Source: Candidatus Poribacteria bacterium
Lineage (GTDB): Bacteria > Poribacteria > WGA-4E > WGA-3G
Direction of reading: 5' to 3'
Length of the DNA: 63,930 nucleotides
NCBI GenBank assembly: GCA_028818705.1
Contig: JAPPNJ010000197.1
Location: 1-63,930, forward strand
The notes beneath the pieces were generated by a model. It searched no databases. It was not told where the DNA came from and saw only the letters and a program-made list of their open reading frames with translations. Below are positions 50,617 through 59,028 of the stretch, piece by piece (within the stretch, counting starts at the first letter, position 1; each line of letters opens with the position of its first letter). The translations under genes were made by a program, and so were the position numbers.

Positions 50617-51420
50617 ATGCCGAAACCAAAAGTCCTTATTTTACGAACTGCGGGAACCAACTGCGACGCAGAAACGGATGCGGCGTTCCAACTCGCCGGC
50701 GCTGAGACCGCGTTAATCCACATCCAACACCTTATATCTGAAAAAGTCGATCTAACTGACTATCAGATCCTTGCCATTCCTGGCGGTTTCTCCTACGGCG
50801 ATGATATTTCAGCGGGCATTCTACTGGCAGTCGAGATGAAACACAAACTGACAGACGCTCTGAATCAGTTCGTTGCAGATGGCAAACTGATACTCGGTAT
50901 ATGCAACGGATTTCAAGTCCTTGTGCGGACAGGTTTGTTGCCCGGGATAAATATATCTGACAGTAGCGGACCAGAAATGACCCAGCGAACGACGTTGGCA
51001 ATGAACACCTCAGCGAAATTCGAGTGTCGATGGGTAAACTTAGAAAAAGAAGAGAGCACATGCGTCTTCACAGAAGGCATCAAAGATCACATCTACCTCC
51101 CCGTCGCACATGCCGAGGGACGGTTTACTGCCCCGTCAGATGTCCTGACAGAATTAGAATCAAACAAGCAGATTGTGTTTCGGTATGCCAAAAGTCAATA
51201 CCCACACAATCCGAACGGCTCTGATGCTGATATTGCCGGTATCTGTGATCCAACAGGTCGGATCTTCGGATTAATGCCCCATCCGGAACGGTTTCTGATG
51301 AAATGGAACCACCCGCGCTGGACCCGACGCGCAGCGACAGAAAGGAAAAGTTCCGAGGAAGGCGATGGACTTGCTATCTTCAGGAACGCTGTTAATTACG
51401 TCAAATCGCATGTCAAATAA
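50617..51420 (+). CDS. purQ: Phosphoribosylformylglycinamidine synthase, glutaminase subunit PurQ
   Basis: Class I glutamine amidotransferase that supplies ammonia to PurL. The 267-residue protein has VLILRTAGTNCDAETDAAF, AIPGGFSYGDDISAGILLA, the nucleophile elbow LGICNGFQVL (catalytic Cys) and the His-Glu pair in GLMPHPERF. The length is typical of the long PurQ variant. A membrane-protein gene starts inside its last four codons (51410). Confidence 0.95.
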   Translation: MPKPKVLILRTAGTNCDAETDAAFQLAGAETALIHIQHLISEKVDLTDYQILAIPGGFSYGDDISAGILLAVEMKHKLTDALNQFVADGKLILGICNGFQVLVRTGLLPGINISDSSGPEMTQRTTLAMNTSAKFECRWVNLEKEESTCVFTEGIKDHIYLPVAHAEGRFTAPSDVLTELESNKQIVFRYAKSQYPHNPNGSDADIAGICDPTGRIFGLMPHPERFLMKWNHPRWTRRAATERKSSEEGDGLAIFRNAVNYVKSHVK

Positions 51421-51844
51421 ATTATATCGCCGCCTCCTTCCGTTCTATATGAAATTACCGGTTTTTTGGGCATTTATAGTAGTGTCTGTGTTAGGGCAGC
51501 TGCTTTGGGTGGTTGCTATCTCGCATGACGTACGTATTGACCTGCGATGGTCGAGTTTCGGATACGGTCTGGGAATTGGCTTGGGTTTTATGCAGGGGAA
51601 GTGGACGTCTCGACTATGGGATCAATCGTACATAAAGGTTTTAAGGCGGGAGATAACCTTCTGGGAAGCAAAAGGGGCTAAACTTTTAACTTTTTACACC
51701 TGCTTTGCACTCGGTCTACCGATTCTCTTCCCCTTCCTCACTCGTTCACTTGATACGTTAGCAGGTATTCAGTCCTATGTGTTCGGTTTCATTGGTGCGA
51801 TGAACGTGGCATTGCTGCTATGGGTTCGGCGTATGCCCAAATAA
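51410..51844 (+). CDS. Small multi-pass membrane protein of unknown function
   Basis: 144 residues with four likely transmembrane segments (FWAFIVVSVLGQLLWVVAIS, FGYGLGIGLGFMQG, LLTFYTCFALGLPILFPFL, VFGFIGAMNVALLLWV) separated by Arg/Lys-rich loops. I do not recognise the family. The ATG at 51410 lies inside the end of purQ in another frame, so translation is probably coupled. The helicase gene starts 6 nt after its stop, so the two share a message; whether that is functional is unknown. Confidence 0.7.
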   Translation: MSNKLYRRLLPFYMKLPVFWAFIVVSVLGQLLWVVAISHDVRIDLRWSSFGYGLGIGLGFMQGKWTSRLWDQSYIKVLRREITFWEAKGAKLLTFYTCFALGLPILFPFLTRSLDTLAGIQSYVFGFIGAMNVALLLWVRRMPK

Positions 51845-51849
51845 AAAAT

Positions 51850-53574
51850 ATGAGACTCGACAGAAACCAAGAAAAAGCCGTTAACCACACAACAGGCCCC
51901 GCAATCGTCATCGCAGGACCCGGCAGTGGAAAAACGACAGTTGTAACGGCACGAATTTTAAACCTCATCCAGACACACAGTATCCCGCCCTCACGTATCC
52001 TCGCCATCGCTTTCAATAGAAAAGCCGTCGAAGAGATGGAGACACGAATCCTACGTGGACTCGTTTCATCAAAACCGATTGACAAGACTGAGCGACATAG
52101 AAAACCTGAGATCCGAACCCTCCATGCATTCGGTAAGGATATCATCGTTGAGAACTATAAACGCGCAGGATTGAGGGAGCACCCTGAGATTTGGACAGGA
52201 CGAATCGACCAAATCATTTCAGAGGAACAGAAACACATTGAACAGAAAGTCGCCGCTGCCACAGTCACTATCTATAAAATCGAGAATCAAAAAACCGGCA
52301 AGTGTTATATCGGCCAAACCACAAATCCAGATCACCGTAAGAAGGAACACTTCAGTCATTCATCAAACGATAGACTCCGGCAAGCGATCCGATCTGAAGG
52401 CAAAACACAATTCGATTTTAAAGTGTTGGAATGTGTCCCTGGAAGCCAAGCAAACCGCCGCGAAGCGCACTGGATTGGGTTCTACAGGAAACGCGCTGGC
52501 GTATTTAATCGAGCAGATCCGTTACGAGTGCAGTATAGCAATCAACTCCTTCTTGAGATGTTCTGCCAACATTTCGCTATCCCCTATAAAGAACACCTTG
52601 ATAGAGATCCTGATTTTGAGGATTTCCGAGAGCGTTTCAACGACATAAAAGAGACTATCATGCGAGCGAAGCGGCAGGTTGCAACAGGGGTGTTCGACCC
52701 AAAGACACTTGATGATCGTGTGGCACAGGCATTTGCTGTGAAATATGAAACGCTCAAAACCGAGGCAAACGCCATCGATTTCGAGGATATGATTATCCAT
52801 GCCGCGAATCTACTCGAGACCAATCCAGACCTCCGACAAACCTATCAGGGTAAATATCCTTACGTCCTCGTTGACGAGTTTCAAGACATCTCTGCTGCCG
52901 ATTTTCGACTGATTTCGCTCCTTTCAGAGAATATCTTCGCCGTCGGTGACGATGATCAGGCGATTTATAGCTTTCGTGGTGGCGATTCGGGAATTATGCA
53001 GGTATTTGCCAATCAACGAGATGTGACTAAATATGAGATTACGCGCAACTATCGTTCCACATCAACGATCACTGAACATGCAAGAGCCTTGATTGAACGA
53101 AACGCACCACGCATCCGCAAAAACCTGCGCGCAGACAATCCGGACCAGCAGGACATAAAAATCATTGAGACGACTCCCGAAACCGTAGAAGCCGTCTTAC
53201 TACATGAATTGGAATCACCGCAAGAGACTGCTGTTTTGGCACGAACCAACTATGAGACGGAACGGATTCAAGGAATACTCGCGAAGTACTCAATTTCCGC
53301 TGAGGTAACAACGATCCACAAAGCGAAAGGACGGGAATGGGAAAAGGTGATTCTCATTCACAACACACTGGAGCGGCGTTTTCCGCGCAGAAACAGCAAG
53401 ATGTTAGAGGAGCGGCGGATTTTTTATGTCGCCATGACGCGTGCCAAATCAGCATTAGTTGTGATTGGTGGGAGATGTCCGTTCGTGCCAGAATTCGAGA
53501 ATATCCCCAAAAATTTCGGGTATTATCTCCGACAGTTTGGATATTGGTGGGCGCGAAGACAATTAAAAAAATAA
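51850..53574 (+). CDS. UvrD/Rep-type SF1 helicase with an inserted GIY-YIG nuclease domain
   Basis: 574 residues. All SF1A helicase motifs are present: I GPGSGKTT (23-30), Ia AIAFNRKAVEEM, Ib RTLHAFG, II VDEFQD, III GDDDQAIYSFRGG, IV TRNYRST, V TIHKAKGREWEKV, VI RIFYVAMTRAK. Between motifs Ib and II, at about 138-222, lies a GIY-YIG endonuclease domain: TIYKIENQKTGKCYIGQT (Tyr142, Tyr153), DHRKKEH (Arg163), REAHWIGFYRK (Glu205) and GVFNRAD (Asn220), which supply every residue the family needs. The helicase is short because the UvrD C-terminal part is lacking. Such an enzyme could unwind DNA and cut it at branched sites. No intron or intein splice motifs are seen around the insert. ATG 51850; weak ribosome site, coupled to the upstream gene. 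Confidence 0.9.
   Translation: MRLDRNQEKAVNHTTGPAIVIAGPGSGKTTVVTARILNLIQTHSIPPSRILAIAFNRKAVEEMETRILRGLVSSKPIDKTERHRKPEIRTLHAFGKDIIVENYKRAGLREHPEIWTGRIDQIISEEQKHIEQKVAAATVTIYKIENQKTGKCYIGQTTNPDHRKKEHFSHSSNDRLRQAIRSEGKTQFDFKVLECVPGSQANRREAHWIGFYRKRAGVFNRADPLRVQYSNQLLLEMFCQHFAIPYKEHLDRDPDFEDFRERFNDIKETIMRAKRQVATGVFDPKTLDDRVAQAFAVKYETLKTEANAIDFEDMIIHAANLLETNPDLRQTYQGKYPYVLVDEFQDISAADFRLISLLSENIFAVGDDDQAIYSFRGGDSGIMQVFANQRDVTKYEITRNYRSTSTITEHARALIERNAPRIRKNLRADNPDQQDIKIIETTPETVEAVLLHELESPQETAVLARTNYETERIQGILAKYSISAEVTTIHKAKGREWEKVILIHNTLERRFPRRNSKMLEERRIFYVAMTRAKSALVVIGGRCPFVPEFENIPKNFGYYLRQFGYWWARRQLKK
52261..52515 (+). other. GIY-YIG domain inside the helicase gene
   Basis: This segment encodes residues 138-222 with the GIY (TIYKI), YIG (CYIGQT), Arg, Glu and Asn catalytic positions in family order and spacing. 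The reading frame is continuous on both sides, so it is a domain insertion and not a separate gene. Confidence 0.88.
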
Positions 53575-53765
53575 GATGTCAGAGAACAGGAATTATGGTA
53601 TAATTTTCATATTCTAATTAACGACTTCCCAAAAACTTGTAGCATAAACTTGTTAGTTTGCGCAGATTTCTTCCGCTGAGACGACATCTATTTTCAGGAA
53701 TAGTATAATTTCCAAGAAGCCAAAGGAACAGAGAAAAAATCACAAACGAAAAACTCTATCAACTG

Positions 53766-53975
53766 ATGAAGGATGGTTTCGATCAAATCAATCAGCGTTT
53801 AGATAGGATGGATGATCGTCTAAATGAGATGAATACCCGGCTTCACACTGTTGAAAATGGCATATCCGAACTCAAGGGTAGGCAAAGTGGGGTTGCGGGG
53901 GTGCGAAATTGGATAGTCACCGCATGTGCCATTGGTGCCCTGATTATTTCCATTGTTGTCACTATTTTCAAGTAA
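53766..53975 (+). CDS. Small coiled-coil protein with C-terminal membrane helix
   Basis: 69 residues from ATG 53766: a heptad-type coiled coil (FDQINQRLDRMDDRLNEMNTRLHTVENGISELKG) followed by one transmembrane helix (WIVTACAIGALIISIVVTIF). This is a frequent small-protein layout of unknown function. The frame is open further upstream and reads ITNEKLYQLMKDGFDQ, which looks like the true N-terminus. The codon there is ATC (53739) with AAAGGA 11 bases upstream, so either a rare ATC start is used or the original ATG has mutated. No other gene is seen in the 191-nt gap before it. Confidence 0.7.
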   Translation: MKDGFDQINQRLDRMDDRLNEMNTRLHTVENGISELKGRQSGVAGVRNWIVTACAIGALIISIVVTIFK

Positions 53976-54047
53976 AAATTCAAACTTTTGTCGTAAGCCC
54001 AATAGTTTTTTGACCACACCTGATCAAATTAAAAAGGAGATAGACCC

Positions 54048-54452
54048 ATGGCATTTTTGAGACACATTGCACTCCGAACGAAGGATATGGAAACCTCCCG
54101 CCGTTTTTATGAAACGATCGGTTTTGAGTTTGTTGGGTACCGCGGACGTGGCGGACTGGATCTCTCGGACGGCACTCTGAATATGACAATCCTCCAATAT
54201 AACGGTGAAGAACGTCCACCCTTTGAGGAAGGAACAGAGTTCATCCACTTCGGCATAATTGTTGAGGATTTGGGAAGTATTTATAACACACTTCGCGATA
54301 GTGGTTTTGAGTTGATTATGGATAACGTGAAAAAGGGTGATGAAATTGACCATGACAAACCGCCGGAACGCTCTTTCAAGGTTGCGGATCCAGATGGAAA
54401 CGTTGTGGATATTACATGTGCAACCGACGAGTGGCGGGGTGTAACAGTCTAA
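54048..54452 (+). CDS. VOC (glyoxalase/bleomycin resistance) superfamily protein
   Basis: 134 residues forming the paired beta-alpha-beta-beta-beta modules of the VOC fold: LRHIALRTKDMETSRRFYETIGFEFVGY, FIHFGIIVEDLGSIYNTLRDSGFEL and FKVADPDGNVVDITC. The His8 and His in IHFG could be metal ligands, and Asp/Glu residues near the end complete such a site. The exact reaction is unknown. AAGGAGATAGACCC precedes the ATG. It heads a run of five catabolic-type genes (VOC, HIT, PhyH, amidohydrolase, Rieske). Confidence 0.88.
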   Translation: MAFLRHIALRTKDMETSRRFYETIGFEFVGYRGRGGLDLSDGTLNMTILQYNGEERPPFEEGTEFIHFGIIVEDLGSIYNTLRDSGFELIMDNVKKGDEIDHDKPPERSFKVADPDGNVVDITCATDEWRGVTV

Positions 54453-54469
54453 TCAGAGGATATCAAAGC

Positions 54470-54967
54470 ATGCATCATACCCTTGCCCGATTCGAGATGC
54501 CGATCTGGGATCCTTGTCCGTTCTGCGATATAGCTGCTGGGCGTAGCGAAACCAGACATGTCATTGACGCGACTGAAAAGACGCTCACATTTATCAATAT
54601 AAGGCAATTTGAGATCGGGCAATTGCTGGTTATTCCGCGCCGACACGCTCCAACCATATTGGATTTAAGGGACGATGAAGCGACTGAAATTATGAATAAG
54701 ATTCGAACAGCCGCTGACGCTCTAACCGAAACTTTCAACCCAGACGGCATCACCGTTTATCAGAACAACGGCGTAACGAGTTTGCAGGAAGTTCCTCACT
54801 TTCACATTCACGTTGTCCCGCTCCGGAAGTCGAGTGATTGGGGCGTTGGGCCACCACACATAGCAGCACTTCAACCCAAAAATAGTGAGATGAAGCGGAA
54901 GGTAACGGTATCTTGGGAGCGTGCGGGAGAAATCGCGGCTATCGTGAAACCAAACTTCAAATCTTAG
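54470..54967 (+). CDS. HIT-family nucleotide hydrolase/transferase
   Basis: 165 residues with the histidine triad HFHIHVVP (about 112-119) and the opening CPFCDIAAGRSETRHV, a partial zinc site, then TLTFINIRQFEIGQLLVIPRRHAPTILDL. HIT proteins hydrolyse or transfer nucleoside phosphates (HinT, FHIT, GalT classes); the length and CPFC favour a HinT/FHIT-like enzyme. ATG 54470 is preferred, as the upstream extension overlaps the VOC gene. Confidence 0.9.
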   Translation: MHHTLARFEMPIWDPCPFCDIAAGRSETRHVIDATEKTLTFINIRQFEIGQLLVIPRRHAPTILDLRDDEATEIMNKIRTAADALTETFNPDGITVYQNNGVTSLQEVPHFHIHVVPLRKSSDWGVGPPHIAALQPKNSEMKRKVTVSWERAGEIAAIVKPNFKS

Positions 54968-55009
54968 TAGATTGCGACAGGATCAACTTCTGTGGCATTG
55001 GGAAATACA

Positions 55010-55840
55010 ATGACCTTTCAATTTCAAGATTCCATGGTCAATGCGTATCTCTCGCAAGGGTATATGATTTTTCGTGGGATTGTTCCGCCTTCTTTGCTTG
55101 GTGATTTGCGTCGCGAGGCAGAAAAAGCACGCGATTTGGCGCACAAACTCAACGGACCCCAGACCCAACGAATTCAACCTCTATCCAATTATGGCGATGA
55201 ACTAAATCTTCAGCCTTTTTATGATTATACTGAGTTGCCAGAACTTCGGGATGCCATTGAGAAATTGCTTGGCGATAACTACACGCATGGCCATGTCGAT
55301 ATCATGGGTTTACTCGTTGAACCGCTTGAGCATCCGTGGCATATTGGATGGCATCGAGATGGTGTTGTAGAAGTTCCACCCGAGGCGCGTGATGAGATCG
55401 TCAACGCAAAATTGGCGGAGGTCTGGTACGACTTGCGGCATTTCAATCAGGTCAACTGCGCGATTTATGCCGATTCGTGTACGTGGTTTGTTCCCGGAAG
55501 CCATCTTCGTCAATGGGATATGCCCGGTGAGGAACAGTCTACAGGCAATCCAAAGCTTCGGAAACCCGCAGAAGGGCAGTCCAATGCGGAAGCCGAACGG
55601 TCCTGTTTAGAACACTGCCGACAGTTTCCCGGAGCGATTCAGGTGCATCTGGGTCCAGGAGACTTTATGGTTTACCGGAACCTTGCGTGGCACACCGGAA
55701 ACTACATAACCTATCAACCGCGCGCGACGATTCACGATGTTGTTCGGTATGAAGGAAAAAAGGACTGGACAGATTGGCAGCAGACTAAACTGGATGCTGT
55801 CCAGCGAATGAAGGAGAAATCGCCAAGAGAGCACAGTTAA
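55010..55840 (+). CDS. Phytanoyl-CoA dioxygenase (PhyH) family protein 4
   Basis: 276 residues from ATG 55010 (GTG 54992 is an alternative). GWHRDGVVEVP supplies His115 and Asp117; AWHTGNYITYQPRATIHD supplies the distal His and the 2-oxoglutarate Arg. CTWFVPGSHLRQWD is the core turn. It begins VNAYLSQGYMIFRGIVPPSLL, as is usual for the family. It is followed by a promoter and an amidohydrolase-Rieske pair, so it may hydroxylate a compound further processed by them; this is an inference. Confidence 0.9.
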   Translation: MTFQFQDSMVNAYLSQGYMIFRGIVPPSLLGDLRREAEKARDLAHKLNGPQTQRIQPLSNYGDELNLQPFYDYTELPELRDAIEKLLGDNYTHGHVDIMGLLVEPLEHPWHIGWHRDGVVEVPPEARDEIVNAKLAEVWYDLRHFNQVNCAIYADSCTWFVPGSHLRQWDMPGEEQSTGNPKLRKPAEGQSNAEAERSCLEHCRQFPGAIQVHLGPGDFMVYRNLAWHTGNYITYQPRATIHDVVRYEGKKDWTDWQQTKLDAVQRMKEKSPREHS

Positions 55841-55867
55841 ATACCCCCCAATTTCCACTTTTTTCGA

Positions 55868-55895
55868 TTGACACAATATATCAGATGTGTATAAT
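55868..55895 (+). promoter_or_regulatory. Sigma-70 type promoter for the amidohydrolase-Rieske pair
   Basis: TTGACA (55868-55873), 16-bp spacer, TATAAT (55890-55895). It lies 47 nt upstream of the start at 55943. Confidence 0.75.
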
Positions 55896-55942
55896 TGCCT
55901 AAAACTGGATGCCTATCCAGTAATCACAAGGAGATGCTGAAA

Positions 55943-57109
55943 ATGAGTCAAATTGGATCGAGACCCGTTACTGCTCCGGGTCGGACCGCTAAACCGAAAA
56001 ACGGCATCGCTATCGTTGATTGTGATGTTCACCATAATTTTCACCACCCTACGCAATTGTTGCCCTACCTATCGAAGTTTTATCAGGAACACCTTCTCGA
56101 CCAAGGGTTGCACCTTGGTGGATATCCCAATATCCCGATTCGGAGCAATCGTGTAGATCTCAAAGGTAGAATCGATGAAGCCATCGAATCGACGCCCAAG
56201 AACACTGGTGGTGATCCGAGAGATTTCAACTTCACATTAGAATTCATGCAGGAAGAACTCCTGGATGTTTGGGATATAGACGTTGCCGTGCTGACAGGGC
56301 CACCTGTATTCTACGGATATTCTGGGCTCCCGGATGTTGATTGGGCCGCTGCCCTCTGTCGGGCTTTTAATGACTGGACAATTGAGCATTGGCTTGATAA
56401 GGACGAACGCGTCGTTAACGCCATTCTTATCTCTCCATCGGATCCACCTCAAGCTGTTGAAGAGATTAACAGACTTGCAGATCGTAAGGATACTGTTGCG
56501 GTTATGGTCCCGATGGGAACGAGCCGTCCGTTTGGTAACCGCTTTTATCATCCTATATGGGAGGCGTGCGAAGCGCACGGACTGCCTGTGATATCGCATA
56601 TCGGCGGCGGTGGTGGTGCAACCCGAAACGTACCAACACCGGTTGGACATCCATCATATTACATGGAAAGTCGGATGAGTCGTCCGTATGTCGCCAGCAC
56701 ACAAGCGACATCTCTTATCATCGAAGGAGTCTTTGAAAAGTTTCCCAATCTCAAGTTTGCGCTTATTGAAGTCCAGCAGATGTGGGCGGTGCCGGTAATG
56801 TGGCATCTGGATACCGACTGGAAAGCATTGCGCGACCAGACACCGTGGCTCAAACGGCTGCCAAGCGAGTACTTCCGCGAACACATCCGAATCGGTTCAC
56901 AACCGATGCACGAGCCTGAAAAACCCGAACAGATGTATCAGATGTTAGAAATGATACACGCCGATGAGACATTGATATTTTGTTCAGATTTCCCGCACTT
57001 CGACTGGAACGATCCAGTGACTGTTTTGCCTAAACTTCCCGACGATGTGAAACATCGCATTTTTGCACAAAACGCGTTGGATATCCTTCGGATGGAGGAT
57101 AAGTCGTAA
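55943..57109 (+). CDS. Amidohydrolase (Amidohydrolase_2 family) metal-dependent hydrolase/decarboxylase
   Basis: 388 residues. The TIM-barrel amidohydrolase signature is visible: IVDCDVHHNFHH (metal-binding D-x-H region), LPVISHIGGGGG (metal His), and the C-terminal ETLIFCSDFPHFDWNDP (metal Asp). Members include ACMSD and various ring-cleavage or decarboxylating enzymes. ATG 55943 follows AAGGAG with nine-base spacing; the longer frame begins inside the promoter. The stop is shared with the Rieske ATG (TAATG), so the two proteins are made together. Confidence 0.9.
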   Translation: MSQIGSRPVTAPGRTAKPKNGIAIVDCDVHHNFHHPTQLLPYLSKFYQEHLLDQGLHLGGYPNIPIRSNRVDLKGRIDEAIESTPKNTGGDPRDFNFTLEFMQEELLDVWDIDVAVLTGPPVFYGYSGLPDVDWAAALCRAFNDWTIEHWLDKDERVVNAILISPSDPPQAVEEINRLADRKDTVAVMVPMGTSRPFGNRFYHPIWEACEAHGLPVISHIGGGGGATRNVPTPVGHPSYYMESRMSRPYVASTQATSLIIEGVFEKFPNLKFALIEVQQMWAVPVMWHLDTDWKALRDQTPWLKRLPSEYFREHIRIGSQPMHEPEKPEQMYQMLEMIHADETLIFCSDFPHFDWNDPVTVLPKLPDDVKHRIFAQNALDILRMEDKS

Positions 57110-57486
57110 TGGCACGTGTGGTCGTCGGAAAAGTGTCGGAGATCCCACCTGGGAAACGCAAGATTATTGTCCCATTCCGTGGTAAAGCAGGTATCGGGGT
57201 CTTTAATGTCAATGGTAAGTTTTATGCCGTTCGTAACATCTGTCCACACAAGCGAGGACCTCTATGTACCGGCGAACTTACGGGTAGGTTCGCTGCCGAC
57301 GCGCCGCCTTCTATTCACGGTGCAACGCTTTCCGTTGATGGTTTAGGTGAGATCCTTCGTTGCCCTTGGCATCAATGGAGTTTTGACATCTCTACTGGGC
57401 AATGTCTCGTTGATGATACATTGCGGGTAGCAACTTACTCGGTCAAGGTTGAAGGCGATGATGTTGTCGTAGAATATGATGGTTGA
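57109..57486 (+). CDS. Rieske [2Fe-2S] ferredoxin
   Basis: 125 residues with both Rieske boxes: ICPHKRGPLC (Cys45, His47) and CPWHQWSF (Cys85, His88). Between them is a longer than usual loop (TGRFAADAPPSIHG). It would feed electrons to an oxygenase; no Rieske oxygenase alpha subunit is adjacent, but the coupled amidohydrolase upstream and PhyH 4 are. Start overlaps the upstream stop by one base. Downstream (57487-57706) there is an AGACGATT/AATCGTCT inverted repeat at 57494-57533 and no gene. Confidence 0.92.
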   Translation: MARVVVGKVSEIPPGKRKIIVPFRGKAGIGVFNVNGKFYAVRNICPHKRGPLCTGELTGRFAADAPPSIHGATLSVDGLGEILRCPWHQWSFDISTGQCLVDDTLRVATYSVKVEGDDVVVEYDG

Positions 57487-57706
57487 GATGGTTAGACGAT
57501 TTATAAAATGGGAATCTGCAGTGCCAATCGTCTGAATCAGATTTGTCTTTTTCGTGCCTTGGTTGAAAATCGTTCTCCATTGCATCATTGTGTTATTTTT
57601 CTCAACTTCATTTAGATTTTTGTCTTTGTGAGGTATGCCGCGTTAGATGATGTCTGGCAGCTCGCAAACCAACACTTTACGGTAAAAAAACACAACGGAG
57701 GACAAA

Positions 57707-58480
57707 ATGATTAACAGAACTCCGAGACAAATTTTTGTTTTAGCCGTTATCGCAGCTGTTTTAATGGCTACAAATGTAGCACACGCTCGCCAGGCGATTA
57801 CCGATGGGCTGGTGAGTTACTGGTCCTTTAATCAGGATTCGGTCACAGGTAAAACGGTTAAAGATGTTTTTGGCAGCAACGATGGGACGATGGATGGGAA
57901 TGTTGAGGTTGTTAACGGTAAAGTCGGTGAAGCACTTAAGTTTAGTGGTGGTCATGTTGATTGCGGAGCAGGTAAGGATTTAACTGAGATTGGCGATCAG
58001 ATTACACTGGAGATGTGGATAAAGCCCGAAAAAGCAGGTTGGGGGATTTTCGCAGGTATATCAAGGTCAGCTAATAATTCTTATGTGGTTGCGTGGTCAG
58101 ACCAAACCCGTATTGACTTTAATCTTTGGAACGGTGTCTTAGAGACCTGGCCCTTTCACAGCTTGGCACAGCCTGATTTAGATAAATGGCATCATGTCGC
58201 AGGCGTTTACGACGGCTCTCAAGCCATAATTTATATTAACGGTGAAGAGGACAGTAATAAAAAATTTGAAGGCGATCTTAAGCATAATGGAGAGAATTTT
58301 TGGATGGGTGCCAGAAAATCGGATGGACTTCCTTACAACGGTCTTCTTGACGAACTGCGCCTCTATAACCGCGGTTTAAGTCAAGCGGAGATTGAACAGA
58401 ACTTTGAGGCGGAAGGGCTCGCTGTGGAACCTACCCAGAAATTGGCAATCACCTGGGGAAGCCTAAAAGTGCTAAAATAA
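57707..58480 (+). CDS. Secreted LamG-domain protein with C-terminal TWGxLK tag
   Basis: 257 residues. Signal peptide at 1-27 (VLAVIAAVLMATNVAHA). A LamG/concanavalin-like domain covers about 32-230: LVSYWSFNQDSVTGKTVKDVFGSNDGTMDG, ITLEMWIKPEKAGWG, WHHVAGVYDGSQAIIYINGEED, GLLDELRLYNRGLSQAEIEQNF. The last residues, PTQKLAITWGSLKVLK, match the tags at 5284 and 13467. LamG modules bind sugars or other ligands at the cell surface. AACGGAGGACAAA precedes the ATG. Confidence 0.9.
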   Translation: MINRTPRQIFVLAVIAAVLMATNVAHARQAITDGLVSYWSFNQDSVTGKTVKDVFGSNDGTMDGNVEVVNGKVGEALKFSGGHVDCGAGKDLTEIGDQITLEMWIKPEKAGWGIFAGISRSANNSYVVAWSDQTRIDFNLWNGVLETWPFHSLAQPDLDKWHHVAGVYDGSQAIIYINGEEDSNKKFEGDLKHNGENFWMGARKSDGLPYNGLLDELRLYNRGLSQAEIEQNFEAEGLAVEPTQKLAITWGSLKVLK

Positions 58481-58503
58481 CTGACTTGAAAACGAGCCAG
58501 TAG

Positions 58504-59007
58504 ATGAACAAACCATCGCACCTTTCGATTGAAGAACTCACAGCCGACCATCCGGATTGGCAGGATTTTGTTGCGCTTGTCAAGGATGTAAATCAGGAAG
58601 GCTGGGCATTTAATCCGTATTTTGAGCAGTTTTCACGCTATTTTCTGGCGGCAAAACAGGACGGAACTATCGTTGGATTCCTCATGTTTGTCGTGTGGGA
58701 CATCGGTCCACATGATCGCGATCATCCACCTATTCAGATACACGGAAAAACACTCAAAGAGGCGAAAATCCTTGCGTTTGGTGTGAAACAGGGATATCGA
58801 AGGCAAGGTATCGGGACGGCACTTCAAGAATATACTATCAAGCAAGCAAAATTGTTTGATTGTTATCAAGTTCGATCTGTTAGCGGCGAGAATCACCCCG
58901 AAAACCACTATCTTAAACTCTCTATGGGATTTGCCGTAGAGCCGATGGAACGTGATGAAAAGTGTTTGGCTTTTGTCATGTCTCTTAGATCGCCACAACG
59001 GCAATAG
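58504..59007 (+). CDS. GNAT-family N-acetyltransferase
   Basis: 167 residues with the acetyl-CoA loop GYRRQGIGTALQEYTIKQA (about 98-116) and a preceding ILAFGVKQ strand. The ending ENHPENHYLKLSMGFAVEPMERDEKCLAFVM is typical of GNAT proteins. The substrate is unknown. It starts 23 nt after the LamG gene. No strong ribosome-binding site; GAGCCAGTAG is the nearest purine-rich stretch. Confidence 0.85.
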   Translation: MNKPSHLSIEELTADHPDWQDFVALVKDVNQEGWAFNPYFEQFSRYFLAAKQDGTIVGFLMFVVWDIGPHDRDHPPIQIHGKTLKEAKILAFGVKQGYRRQGIGTALQEYTIKQAKLFDCYQVRSVSGENHPENHYLKLSMGFAVEPMERDEKCLAFVMSLRSPQRQ

Positions 59008-59028
59008 ACAAGGTTAGAATCCCTGATT

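Noticed and set aside
52261..52515. Intron- or intein-encoded homing endonuclease interrupting the helicase
   Set aside because: The frame is continuous and lacks the splice-junction residues of inteins and any group I intron structure; it reads as a domain insertion.
57494..57533. Rho-independent terminator after the Rieske gene
   Set aside because: The 8-bp inverted repeat has a 24-nt loop and the T-rich run is 20 nt further on, so a standard terminator is doubtful.
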